This document shows positions 42,640 to 52,482 of a stretch of DNA of 64,000 nucleotides, in pieces. The stretch covers positions 29,533,899 through 29,597,898 of the forward strand of contig OZ022512.1 of the NCBI GenBank assembly GCA_963989385.1, given 5' to 3'. Below the pieces are notes generated by a model. That model ran no database searches. It was not told the DNA's origin and worked only from the letters and a program-made list of their open reading frames with translations. A program made the translations under genes and the position numbers. This stretch comes from Ctena decussata (Eukaryota > Mollusca > Bivalvia > Lucinida > Lucinidae). Position 1 is the first letter of the stretch, and each line of letters starts with the position of its first letter.

Positions 42640-45600
42640 ATGCCTCGAAAGAAGAACTGGAGACGGTCTGAAGCCAGAAGGTTGATTTTGGATAGAAGCT
42701 GCAGCAACCAGACCGGGTTGACTCCTGAGTCAACTCCTAATGTCATGCAGACTTCAGAGTCTGTTATGACCAAGGGCCTCATAGAGGCAAGACCTGTCAG
42801 CGTGCAGGCACATCAAAGAAATCATTGTCAATTGACCAAAGGCTATAAAGCAAGTTTTGTAGAGAGACATTGTCAAATAGACACACAAAGTGCAGACCAT
42901 GATACTGATACCAGTACTGTCCCACATACATTGACTAAAACTAAGGGTCCTTGTTTGACTGTATATGATAATGGAAGTCAACCTTTTCAGCAAATGTCAG
43001 TTTTGACATCGTTCGAGTTGGATACTACTAAAAACACATGTATTGGCACATCAGTGACTGATAGTATTCTGCCCAGTTCTTTCATTCATTGTTTTCAGAG
43101 CTTAAAACCATTTCATTCAGAGTCATTCATCTGTGGCTCATTTCATCAAGGAAGTGACAGATTCAGTCTAGAGTCTAGGGGAAGCCAGTGTGTGTCAAAT
43201 GCTCTTTGTGCCCTAATTCATGCTCAGTTTTCAAATACTTTTTCAAGTACTGAGGTAGATCAAATACTTATTGAAGGAGATATTCTATACCAAAAAATCT
43301 TATCTTCATTAAAAGCTGAACAGAAATACACAAGTAGATTGTTAACTTTTGATGAAATTCCAGAAAATGTAAATGTCTTCAAAAGAGATATACATATCAT
43401 AAAGTCAGATGTTGTTTCTGGCATTGCTGTACAGCAATTTGGTAATACATCATCTCAAACTCTTCACCAGTCAATGTACACAGCATTTCAATCCTCTTCA
43501 TATGTTCTGGTCATGATTGGTGCAATATGTTCTGCAGTATACAAAAACGATGATATGTACACTTTTTTTGATTCACATTCTCATGCTCAAAATGGTCTTT
43601 CATCATGCGATGGATATTCAGTTTTAATAAGATTCAGATGTTTAGATGATTTGATCACTTACATGTATGCATTATATGATAGCATGCAAATAAACATGAC
43701 AACACAGTATGATTTGCTGCCCCTTGCTCTGACATCTACAGAAAATTCTCATGTTGGCATAGATCAGATTGACAGTGTGGTTTCTTCTCAAACACTACCT
43801 CTAGCTCAGTCAAGCAATTTAGGGCCATCTTATAGGAGTATGCAGTTTGATTTTTTACCTGAAACAATAAGTGAACATGAATACAGAGTTACTGATCATT
43901 CAGAAAATCTTCTGGAAAATTATTTTGAGGATCAGAATATCAGACAGCAAAAGAAAACACATGGTATTCATGTTGAAAAGAGTATGCCTAAGAAAACTTG
44001 TGAAAACAAAATGAAGAAAAAGCGTACCGAGTACTATGCAGTATTTAAAAGGAAACAAAGAAGTAAGTCAGCTTTTACAGAAAAAGAAAAAATAAATCAG
44101 CTTGCCTCAAAACAGTCTGCTAGAAAGAAGCCAGCTTTTAAAGAAAAAGAAAGGGTAAATCAGCTTGCATCAAAGCAGTCTGCTAGAAAGAAGCCAGATG
44201 TATTAGCACAAGAATGTGCCAAGAAGCAGTGTGCCAGACAAAACCAAGTTTTTAAAGAAAAAGAAAGGGTATACCAGCTTGCATCAAAGCAGTCTGCTAG
44301 AAAAAAGCCAGCTTTTACAGAAAAAGAAAGGGTAAATCAGCTTGCATCAAAGCAGTCTGCTAGAAAGAAGCCAGATGTATTAGCACAAGAATGTGCCAAG
44401 AAGCAGTCAGCCAGACAAAACCAACATTTTAAAGAAAAAGAAAGGGTAAATCAGCTTGCATCAAAGCAGTCTGCTAGAAAGAAGCCAGATGTATTAGCAC
44501 AAGAATGTGCCAAGAAGCAGTGTGCCAGACAAAACCAAGTTTTTAAAGAAAAAGAAAGGGTATACCAGCTTGCATCAAAGCAGTCTGCTAGAAAGAAGCC
44601 AGATGTATTAGCACAAGAATGTGCCAAGAAGCAGTCAGCCAGACAAAACCAAGATTTTAAAGATAAAGAAAGGGTATATCAGCTTGCATCAAAGCAGTCT
44701 GCCAGAAAAAACCCAGGTATATTAGTGAAAGAATGTACACAGAAGAAGGCATACAGACAGGACCCAGATTTAAAAGAAAAAGAGAAGATATATCAGCTAG
44801 CTAGTAAGCAGAGGCAAAGGCAAAAACCTTTCTTTTTGGAATGTGAAAGAATTGCTAAGCAGCAGCGTAGGCAAGAAAAAAGAAAATTAGAAGATACACC
44901 TGAGCTGAACATGGAAAACAAAAGGCAGAAAATTGCTGAAGAAAATTCACATGAAATTGAGCCACGTGAAGTACATGATAGAAAAAGACATGAAAGTATA
45001 GCAGAATGTCTTAAACAATTTCATGAAAATATAGCAGTAGGACCTCTGTTTGTTTGTACTTGCTGTCACCAAACATGGTTTCGAAAAAGTGTATCATTGC
45101 TAAAAAACACTAACATTATGAAGTGCAGTATGAATTATTGCACAAAACTAAAATCAGTTCATAGTGAAGAGTGGATATGTCACACTTGTTTGTCAGCATT
45201 AAAAGATGGTAAAGTTCCCAAACTGTCAGTTGCCAATGGAATGAAATGGCCAACCAAACCTTCAGAGTTAGATTTGCACCAGCTTGAAGAAAGATTAATA
45301 GCGCTGCGTATTCCTTTTATGCAAATTAGAGAACTGCCACGTGGTGGTCAGTATTCACTTAAAGGAAATGTAATCAATGTACCTGTTGATATTCAGCCCA
45401 CTGTGAACTCTCTTCCAAGACCTATGGATGAAAATTTTACAATTGCCATCCAGTTGAAGAAAAAACTGTCATATAAGAAAATAGATTTCAAAGAAAATGT
45501 AAGACCAATGAGAGTTCTGACAGCATTACACTGGCTTCTAACTAATAGTGATATGTATAAAAATTCAGGCATTACAGTTGATAACAGCTGGTTCCAATCA

Positions 45601-48600
45601 GTAACTGAAAGTGCAGAGGATACTGTAAAAGAGTTTCTGGAAATTTCAGTGCAAAATACAAATCCTGATACTGACATAAATGATTCAATGCTGGAAGAAG
45701 ATAGAACTGTTCCTTTGGTACCTAAAATTAGGGTAAAGGGTGATGGGTATGAATCAGATGGATTCAGTGAGGTAGATTGTAATGAGCATGTTGGAAATGT
45801 TGATACCTTGGTGGATGATGCTAATATTGAAAATAAGTTTGATCAAGTGTTGACCTTTGCCCCTGGAGAAGGACGACATCCCCTTAGTTTGTATCAAGAT
45901 ACAGATGCAGAGTATTTATGTTTTCCTACTATTTTTTGTGGTCAGAGGCGTCCTGATAAGACTGAGAGAACAACTTTAGTTCATTACAGTGACATTGTTA
46001 AATGGGAGCTACGAAGCATTGATAGAAGAGCTGCTCAGTCTGTTCCAAACATTTTCTTCAAGCATAAAAAGCTTCAAATGAAACAAATAAGTGACAAAGT
46101 TAACTTAGCTGTAAGAAGATGTAAAAATAAAGGCAAGAACATTACAGCAGCAGAGGCAAGAGATCCAGCATATTTGGAGAAACTAGTGAAACTTGACGAA
46201 GGTTACTGTATTTTTCGCCAGCTTAGAAATTCTCCAGCTTATTTAGAAAAAAGGAAGAAAGACATATTTGCAATGATTAGGCAACTGTCTTTACCTACTT
46301 GGTTTATATCTTTGTCAGCTGCTGATACTAGATGGAATGATCTTCTGAAGATGTTAGCAAAATTGAATGATGAAATGGACTATTCAGACAAGGATGTTGA
46401 GGCTTTAACTTGGCAAGAGAAAACAAGACTTGTTCAGAAAGACCCAGTAACTTGTTCAAGATATTTTGATCACAGAGTACAAGAATTCTTGAACACTGTC
46501 CTTAAAAGTGAACTTGAACCTATTGGGAAAGTGATAGATTTCTTCTATAGAGTGGAATTTCAGCAACGTGGTTCTCCTCATATCCACATGCTTATTTGGA
46601 TTGAAAATGCACCTAAATTGGAAAAAAATGAGGATGAAGAAATAATTCAGTTTGTTGATAATTACCTTACATGCAGTATTGAAGATAAAGAAATTGGGGA
46701 GCTTGTTGAACTTCAGTCACATAAACATTCAAAGTCATGCAGAAAGAAAGGAAAGGCAATATGTAGATTTGGATTTCCTTTGCCTCCTCTTCCAAGAACA
46801 ATGTTATTGCATCCTTTGGATGAAGAAATTGAAAAATATAAAAAGAAACACTCAGAACTCCAGAAATCAATGAATGAGTACAAAGATGTCTCTGAAATTG
46901 GATTTGATGATTTTTTGGAGCAAGTTGCCAAGATGGACTTTGAAAATTACATCAAGTGTATAAGAAGTTCACTCAGTGCTCCAAAAATTTTCCTCAGGAG
47001 GAATCCAAATGAGATGAGAATTAATTTGTTTAACAAAACAGTTCTTCTTGGTTGGAAGGCAAATCTTGATATTCAGATGGTTCTTGAACCATACGGTTGT
47101 GCAGCATATGTTGTTGGCTATATAAGCAAATCTCAAAGAGGCATGAGTGCACAGCTTGATGCAGCAGCAAGAGAAGCTCGCAAAGGTAATTTTGATATAA
47201 AGAAACAAGTAAGACATATTGGAAATGTGTTTTCAAACTGTGTTGAAGTGAGTGCACAAGAAGCAGTATACCTTGCTTTGCAGATTCCTTTAACAAAAGC
47301 TACAAGGGAGATTGTTTTCATCAATACCTCCATCCCAGAGGAAAGAGTATTTTTACTGAAATCTAAATCTGTGCTTGATGAACTTCCTGCTGAATCTACT
47401 GACATAGAAGCAGACAATATAATTCAGAGGTACGCAAAACGACCTAGAAAACTTCAGAAATTCTGTTTGGCAGATTATGTCTCTACAGTTGTTATTGTTT
47501 ATCCTATAGGCAATAGCTTACCTGAAAGGGCTGAAGATATAAATGAGGATGATGATAATTCAAATGATTCTAGTGATGAAAATGATGATGTTGATAATGA
47601 TGAGAGTGTTGAATCTAAAAATCATGGATCAGATTTGCTATATGTAGCAAAGAATGGGACAAAGTATAAACATAGGAGAGTTCCTAGAATAATACGTTAT
47701 GTTAGGTATGATATAAAGAAAGACCCAGAAAATTACTACAGAGAACGACTTATGCTGTTTATGCCCTGGAGAAACGAAGCAAAAGATTTGTTAGGTTCCT
47801 TTGAAACGTATGAAGCTCATTACAATTTCTTGAGAACCGCTCTTGAATCTAAACGCAACCAGTATGAACATCATATTGAAGAACTTGAGCTTGCAAGGCA
47901 AATGGCAGAAGAGGAAGATGCTTATGATGAGATAGCACCAAATGCAGAACATGAAAACAGAGAAGCAGAAGAAGAAGGTGAAAGAGAAGCTGAAAAATTT
48001 GTATATTTTAATCCAGATAGAGTAGTAGAACATCGACAGTATGATATTGGTATAGAGATACAGGCTGCTTGCTCAGTGCCATCTGTAGAAATAAATGGAG
48101 TCATGTTACCCGATGAACAATACTTAAATTTGCTCAGGAGTTTGAATTTGAGACAAAGAGAATTTTTTAACCATGTATTGTATTGGATGAAATGCAAGGA
48201 AGAACCACTGTACGCTTTCTTGTCAGGTGGAGCTGGGGTTGGCAAATCTGTGCTCATTAAAGCACTGTATCAGAGTCTGTACAGATTTCTGAATTTAAGA
48301 GAAGGAGAAAATCCTGATGATATTAGAGTTCTTCTTTGTGCATACACTGGCAAAGCTGCATATAACATTAATGGTGTCACCATTGCTTCTGCTTTCTTAA
48401 AGAAGTTCAAACAAGGTAGTGAACTTTTGTCAGCAGATGAACTGAACACATTCAGAGTGAAATATAGACATTTGAAAGTGATTATTATAGATGAAATCTC
48501 TATGGTAGGAACAAACACACTGACCTTTCTAGATACACGTTTGCAACAGCTCACTGGAACAAAAGTCAGTTTTGGTGGTTTAAGCATCATTGCTGTGGGA

Positions 48601-50265
48601 GATTTGTACCAGCTTATGCCAGTATGTGACAAGTGGATATTCAGGGACCCATCAAAGGGTGCTTCAGCTCTAGCATATAATTTATGGAAGGATTATTTTA
48701 GATTGTATGAATTGGTTGATATCATGCGACAAAAAGATGATGTTGACTTTGCTCAGATGCTAAATAGGCTTCGACAGAATGAGCTGACAGAAGATGACAA
48801 AAATGAATTGAAGAAACATACTGTCAATGCCAATATGACAAATTATCCAAAGGAGGCTCCTCATTTATTCACTGAAAATAAGTTTGTAGATAGACACAAT
48901 GAGAATTATTTGAATAGATTAGCAGAAGAGAAAGTTGTTATCCCATGTCATGATACAGTTGTTTCTGCAAATATTTCCTTAAAGAAAAGCACGAAACTCA
49001 TTGAAGCACTTCCAGATGATTCAAACAAAACTGCTAATTTGCAAAAGCTGTTGACAGTAGCAGTTGGAATGATTTATGATATAACAGTCAATGTCAATGT
49101 AGAAGATGGTTTGACAAATGGGTCTACGTGTATTGTCAAATTCATTGAGTACAGAATGGAAGGCACAAATCGTCCCAGTATTATATGGGTTTTGTTTCAA
49201 GATTCTCAAATTGGCCAGTCAACTCGTGAGAAATTTTCTAATAGGGGTTTGTACAGTACAAACATAGATAAAGCATGGACTCCGATATTTGACATAGAAC
49301 GAACATTTATTTACAACTTCAAAACATACCAGAGAATTCAATTTCCTTTGAAACCATCAGCAGGTAAAACTATTCATAAAGCTCAGGGATCTACAGTTGA
49401 TGAAATTGTAGTAGACTTGTCTCAAACGAGACTCAGGAAACAACCACATATTCACTATGTTGCTCTTAGTAGAGTGAGAAAACTAGAGAATTTATATATT
49501 TTGAATTTGAATGAAACTGCCATGGCAGTGGATGAACAAGTGAAAATTGAGATGCAGCGGTTAAAAACAGAAGCACCTCTTGAATTGTGTTACATTCCAT
49601 TATATAAAGTTGATTCACACAAGATCAAAATTGCATTCAATAATGCAAGGTCCTTACATAAGCACTTTAAGGACATTGAATTTGAGCCAAATGTTTTGTC
49701 AGCAGATGTGATTGGGTTTGCAGAATCCAGGCTATGTGCAAGAGATGATAGCAATCATTTTGCTCTGAAGAATTTCAAACTTTTGAGATTGGATGAAGCA
49801 GAACTTGATTCTGGGAACAGGCCATACCATGGGCTTGCTTTGTACATCAAGGATTATTTTGAAATTGAGAGAATTGAAAAATTCCATTCTGACACATGCG
49901 AATTCATGTTGGCTAGCATGTACAGCAGTGTAAAGGGATGTTTCCAAGTTGTATACTTCTACAAATTCCCTAAAAGTGTGCAGATGGATTTAAGAAATGA
50001 TATTCAGCATCATCTCACCCCCTTGGTAGATATGCATACCAAATTAGTAATAATTGGTGATTTTAACATACATTCAAATGCCAACACTTCTACATTTGTA
50101 GATTTCATGAGGAAACAATTTAAATGTGAGCAACACATCAATCAGTCAACAACTGATTCTGGATCGGTGATAGATCTTATTTTTACAAACTGTCCAGCAT
50201 CCAGTGATGTTATTGAGGCTTACTGGAGTGACCACAAACTTGTTTATTGTGCACTGGATGCATAG
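42640..50265 (+). CDS. Helentron Rep-helicase-endonuclease with C76-type protease domain
   Basis: An intact 2541-residue ORF; the first in-frame ATG is at 42640, although the frame is open from about 42568. Domains in order: (1) a cysteine protease like the herpesvirus large-tegument deubiquitinase, with Cys184 in RGSQCVSNALC, a Gln 14 residues before it, and Asp311-x-His313 in TFFDSHSH; (2) basic 21/17-residue repeats, residues ~480-750; (3) a Cys-rich DUF6570-like region, ~800-930; (4) Helitron Rep, with His1314-x-His1316 in PHIHMLIW and Tyr1490/Tyr1494 in AAYVVGYISK; (5) PIF1 helicase: Walker A Lys1869 (GGAGVGKS), DEIS at 1951, GDLYQLMPV, and YVALSR; (6) an EEP/AP-endonuclease-like domain: NNARSL, AESRL, GDFNIH (2474) and SDH (2530-2532), ending 9 residues before the stop. 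HUH Rep plus helicase drive rolling-circle transposition, and a C-terminal EEP domain distinguishes Helentrons. All catalytic motifs look intact. Confidence 0.93.
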   Translation: MPRKKNWRRSEARRLILDRSCSNQTGLTPESTPNVMQTSESVMTKGLIEARPVSVQAHQRNHCQLTKGYKASFVERHCQIDTQSADHDTDTSTVPHTLTKTKGPCLTVYDNGSQPFQQMSVLTSFELDTTKNTCIGTSVTDSILPSSFIHCFQSLKPFHSESFICGSFHQGSDRFSLESRGSQCVSNALCALIHAQFSNTFSSTEVDQILIEGDILYQKILSSLKAEQKYTSRLLTFDEIPENVNVFKRDIHIIKSDVVSGIAVQQFGNTSSQTLHQSMYTAFQSSSYVLVMIGAICSAVYKNDDMYTFFDSHSHAQNGLSSCDGYSVLIRFRCLDDLITYMYALYDSMQINMTTQYDLLPLALTSTENSHVGIDQIDSVVSSQTLPLAQSSNLGPSYRSMQFDFLPETISEHEYRVTDHSENLLENYFEDQNIRQQKKTHGIHVEKSMPKKTCENKMKKKRTEYYAVFKRKQRSKSAFTEKEKINQLASKQSARKKPAFKEKERVNQLASKQSARKKPDVLAQECAKKQCARQNQVFKEKERVYQLASKQSARKKPAFTEKERVNQLASKQSARKKPDVLAQECAKKQSARQNQHFKEKERVNQLASKQSARKKPDVLAQECAKKQCARQNQVFKEKERVYQLASKQSARKKPDVLAQECAKKQSARQNQDFKDKERVYQLASKQSARKNPGILVKECTQKKAYRQDPDLKEKEKIYQLASKQRQRQKPFFLECERIAKQQRRQEKRKLEDTPELNMENKRQKIAEENSHEIEPREVHDRKRHESIAECLKQFHENIAVGPLFVCTCCHQTWFRKSVSLLKNTNIMKCSMNYCTKLKSVHSEEWICHTCLSALKDGKVPKLSVANGMKWPTKPSELDLHQLEERLIALRIPFMQIRELPRGGQYSLKGNVINVPVDIQPTVNSLPRPMDENFTIAIQLKKKLSYKKIDFKENVRPMRVLTALHWLLTNSDMYKNSGITVDNSWFQSVTESAEDTVKEFLEISVQNTNPDTDINDSMLEEDRTVPLVPKIRVKGDGYESDGFSEVDCNEHVGNVDTLVDDANIENKFDQVLTFAPGEGRHPLSLYQDTDAEYLCFPTIFCGQRRPDKTERTTLVHYSDIVKWELRSIDRRAAQSVPNIFFKHKKLQMKQISDKVNLAVRRCKNKGKNITAAEARDPAYLEKLVKLDEGYCIFRQLRNSPAYLEKRKKDIFAMIRQLSLPTWFISLSAADTRWNDLLKMLAKLNDEMDYSDKDVEALTWQEKTRLVQKDPVTCSRYFDHRVQEFLNTVLKSELEPIGKVIDFFYRVEFQQRGSPHIHMLIWIENAPKLEKNEDEEIIQFVDNYLTCSIEDKEIGELVELQSHKHSKSCRKKGKAICRFGFPLPPLPRTMLLHPLDEEIEKYKKKHSELQKSMNEYKDVSEIGFDDFLEQVAKMDFENYIKCIRSSLSAPKIFLRRNPNEMRINLFNKTVLLGWKANLDIQMVLEPYGCAAYVVGYISKSQRGMSAQLDAAAREARKGNFDIKKQVRHIGNVFSNCVEVSAQEAVYLALQIPLTKATREIVFINTSIPEERVFLLKSKSVLDELPAESTDIEADNIIQRYAKRPRKLQKFCLADYVSTVVIVYPIGNSLPERAEDINEDDDNSNDSSDENDDVDNDESVESKNHGSDLLYVAKNGTKYKHRRVPRIIRYVRYDIKKDPENYYRERLMLFMPWRNEAKDLLGSFETYEAHYNFLRTALESKRNQYEHHIEELELARQMAEEEDAYDEIAPNAEHENREAEEEGEREAEKFVYFNPDRVVEHRQYDIGIEIQAACSVPSVEINGVMLPDEQYLNLLRSLNLRQREFFNHVLYWMKCKEEPLYAFLSGGAGVGKSVLIKALYQSLYRFLNLREGENPDDIRVLLCAYTGKAAYNINGVTIASAFLKKFKQGSELLSADELNTFRVKYRHLKVIIIDEISMVGTNTLTFLDTRLQQLTGTKVSFGGLSIIAVGDLYQLMPVCDKWIFRDPSKGASALAYNLWKDYFRLYELVDIMRQKDDVDFAQMLNRLRQNELTEDDKNELKKHTVNANMTNYPKEAPHLFTENKFVDRHNENYLNRLAEEKVVIPCHDTVVSANISLKKSTKLIEALPDDSNKTANLQKLLTVAVGMIYDITVNVNVEDGLTNGSTCIVKFIEYRMEGTNRPSIIWVLFQDSQIGQSTREKFSNRGLYSTNIDKAWTPIFDIERTFIYNFKTYQRIQFPLKPSAGKTIHKAQGSTVDEIVVDLSQTRLRKQPHIHYVALSRVRKLENLYILNLNETAMAVDEQVKIEMQRLKTEAPLELCYIPLYKVDSHKIKIAFNNARSLHKHFKDIEFEPNVLSADVIGFAESRLCARDDSNHFALKNFKLLRLDEAELDSGNRPYHGLALYIKDYFEIERIEKFHSDTCEFMLASMYSSVKGCFQVVYFYKFPKSVQMDLRNDIQHHLTPLVDMHTKLVIIGDFNIHSNANTSTFVDFMRKQFKCEQHINQSTTDSGSVIDLIFTNCPASSDVIEAYWSDHKLVYCALDA
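44050..44820 (+). repeat. 114-bp composite tandem repeat inside the Helentron ORF
   Basis: Encodes alternating 21- and 17-residue units, KQSARKKPAFKEKERVNQL and KQSARKKPDVLAQECAK types. Composite units recur at spacings of 114 bp (44368, 44482, 44596) with near-identical DNA, showing recent expansion. The product is strongly basic; a nucleic-acid-binding or nuclear-localisation role is plausible but not shown. Confidence 0.88.
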
Positions 50266-50321
50266 GTAAAATAGACACTATACATCTCAAAGAACACGTA
50301 GAATTCACCCACAAGGTAATA

Positions 50322-50357
50322 AGCAATACCAGCCTGCAGTCAGTGGCTGGTATTGCT
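50322..50357 (+). terminator. 13-bp perfect stem-loop after the Helentron stop codon
   Basis: AGCAATACCAGCC (50322-50334), 10-base loop, GGCTGGTATTGCT (50345-50357). It lies 57 bp past the stop codon. It could be the 3' terminal hairpin of a Helentron smaller than the 35060-56045 unit, or an RNA 3'-end structure. No CTRR or CTTGT terminus follows closely, so the role is uncertain. Confidence 0.55.
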
Positions 50358-52230
50358 GGTGGTTATAGCAAGGATGGGTGGCCACCAAACAAAATTCTGT
50401 TATTTGCCATCATATTCACAGATGGGTCCAGGCTTGCTATTTTGATATTTCTTTTTAGTGTTAAGCAAGGTCTGGACCATTTGCTACTATAGTGGTGGAA
50501 GTGTTATATATCCTGTATCTGTAGGGACAGACAATGTATGCCCTTGCATATTGGTATTATGGTCTTAACTAAACTATCTGACAATCTGCTGTTTTAGTAC
50601 TTCTTTAAAGTTGCCTGTGTGTGCTAGGCCAAGCCCCTGTGACCCCATAGTTTCAGAGAAGTGGCACCAGCCTTATCTACAGGAGCATACAATGTGTATC
50701 CCTGTAGAACTGGGCTGATAGTGATGGGGTAACTTGGAGTTCTCAGGTCATAATCTGGGTTTTGTCAGATGAATTGTCAGTCTCAAGATAAGTTCAGTTA
50801 GTGATTTCAGAGTTAAAATATTAGTGTTTTATGCATTGCAAAATTAAATATATCGTAAAAATCCTAGGTATTGGGACAGCTGAGACTGAGCAAACAGTAT
50901 AGACCTGCAGTCTGATCAGAGTCTACACTTTTTGCCATTCCCTCTGCAGCTGTCATACCTGTTATTGCATTGCGAAGTTAACTGTTCCATTTTTGGGGAC
51001 ACTTATTGTAATTGTCTTAATTGTTTTGGGAGTTCCAATTTTTAGTATTTGTATAGTATTTTGGATACATTTCAAGGGAAGCAACTCTGTCTTCCTTCTC
51101 AATACGGATCTTAGGGAAGAATTTTCTCCACTTTGGGCAGAGTCTTTCATTTGGATGTAACCCCAAATTTCGTATGAGTTCAATATCGGAGGCAAACAAG
51201 AAGTCACAAAAGTGATTTCCCTTTGCGTGGATACGGCACACATTGAGGTGTACCCACCTCTCTTATATAACTGTAATGTTTGAATTTGACGATGCATTTG
51301 TCCTCCTTTGAGATAGATTATGGAACTTGGCAAGGATTGCAGATACAGCAGGGACCAGTGTAATCTTGCTCTGCACTGGTTGCTCTGTAATTAAAATATA
51401 AATAATGAGCATGAATGAAAGACCTTCTGCTGTTTAAATTCTGGTTAGGTTACATTAAATAATTTTTCATGGCCTTGTCTCTAAATGAGGGTTATTGGAA
51501 TATGGGAGCATATTGAATGAAATTTGGAATGTTGGATTTTGCCTCATGGTGTTTTTTTGTAAGAAATGGCATAACTTTGCTTAGTGTATTAGAAGAAATG
51601 TGGCTTTTTTGCAGAAAGTGACATCACATTGTCAATAGTACAACATTGTAAAATTGTTTTCAAAGTGTAATGGAGGTGCAGCTGTAAAACATGTAGTTTG
51701 ATTTCAGCATTTAGGCCAGGAAGCCGAAAAATTGGAAATAATTTTAATTAATATTGTCATAAATAGCTTATGCTAAAGAAGTCTTAATAATTTAAGTAAA
51801 AATATTTAGTTACATAGTGTTGTAGGGCATTTCAGCGCATATTAGTATGCACACTTCATACCAGAATTGCTGTGCATGTTAGTTTCCTTCTGTGTTGTGC
51901 AGTTGTTCTTGTACTGTAATACAATAAGACATTCTTCTGTGTCATGCCTGCAAATACTAGAAAGTGAGATACAGGTAATACTTTTCAAGTGGTGACAGTG
52001 GCATCTTGAACTTTATTGCAGCTATCTGTTTTAGCTTTCATGACAGTGTGAGCTCATATGTGAAACACATACGTTCCTGCTGAATTTTCGTTAAGGAAGA
52101 GTAGCGATGCATTATGTTTTCTTTGAAACCAAGACCAAATTTTTTAATATCTGCTGTAAACTTTTTCTTTTCTTGTACTGTATTACTTTCTCATTTCTTG
52201 TAGGTATGTATCTTTCAGAATCATTTGTTA
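50358..52230. other. Non-coding or decayed; possible minus-strand coding relic
   Basis: On the minus strand at 51017-51241 a frame reads like real protein (GNHFCDFLFASDIELIRNLG, then LCPKWRKFFPKIR), and codons of the same character continue upstream past a stop at about 51265 (ERWVHLNVCRI). I do not recognise the family. It may be a processed pseudogene or captured fragment. The remainder shows nothing. Confidence 0.35.
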
Positions 52231-52482
52231 AGTATTAAGTAATGTGCTTAAGTATTGGGACACCTTAACATAATTATTTTTCCATTTGTCCCAAATGGAA
52301 ATTTAAATATATTTAGGTGTCCCAAAATTTAGGCACATTTCATCCAGTTGTATTTGTATTAAGTATTAAGTAATACGCTTAAGTATTGGGACACCTTGAA
52401 ATAGTTATTTTTCCATTTGTCCCAAATGGAAAATTAAATATTTTAAGGTGTCCCAAAATTTAGGCACAATACATCCAGCTGT
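52231..52482. mobile_element. Two tandem copies of a ~100-bp palindromic MITE
   Basis: AATGTGCTTAAGTATTGGGA..CCATTTGTCCCAAATGG..AGGTGTCCCAAAATTTAGGC. Copies at 52241-52339 and about 52372-52470, each with the same flank GTATTAAGTATTAAGTAAT and ..CATCCAG. The whole unit of about 130 bp was duplicated in direct tandem after insertion. A third copy lies at 57050-57147. Confidence 0.85.

Noticed and set aside
44970..50000. Many minus-strand and alternate-frame ORFs of 60-120 codons under the Helentron ORF
   Set aside because: They overlap a 2541-codon frame with clear catalytic motifs and have no domains of their own.
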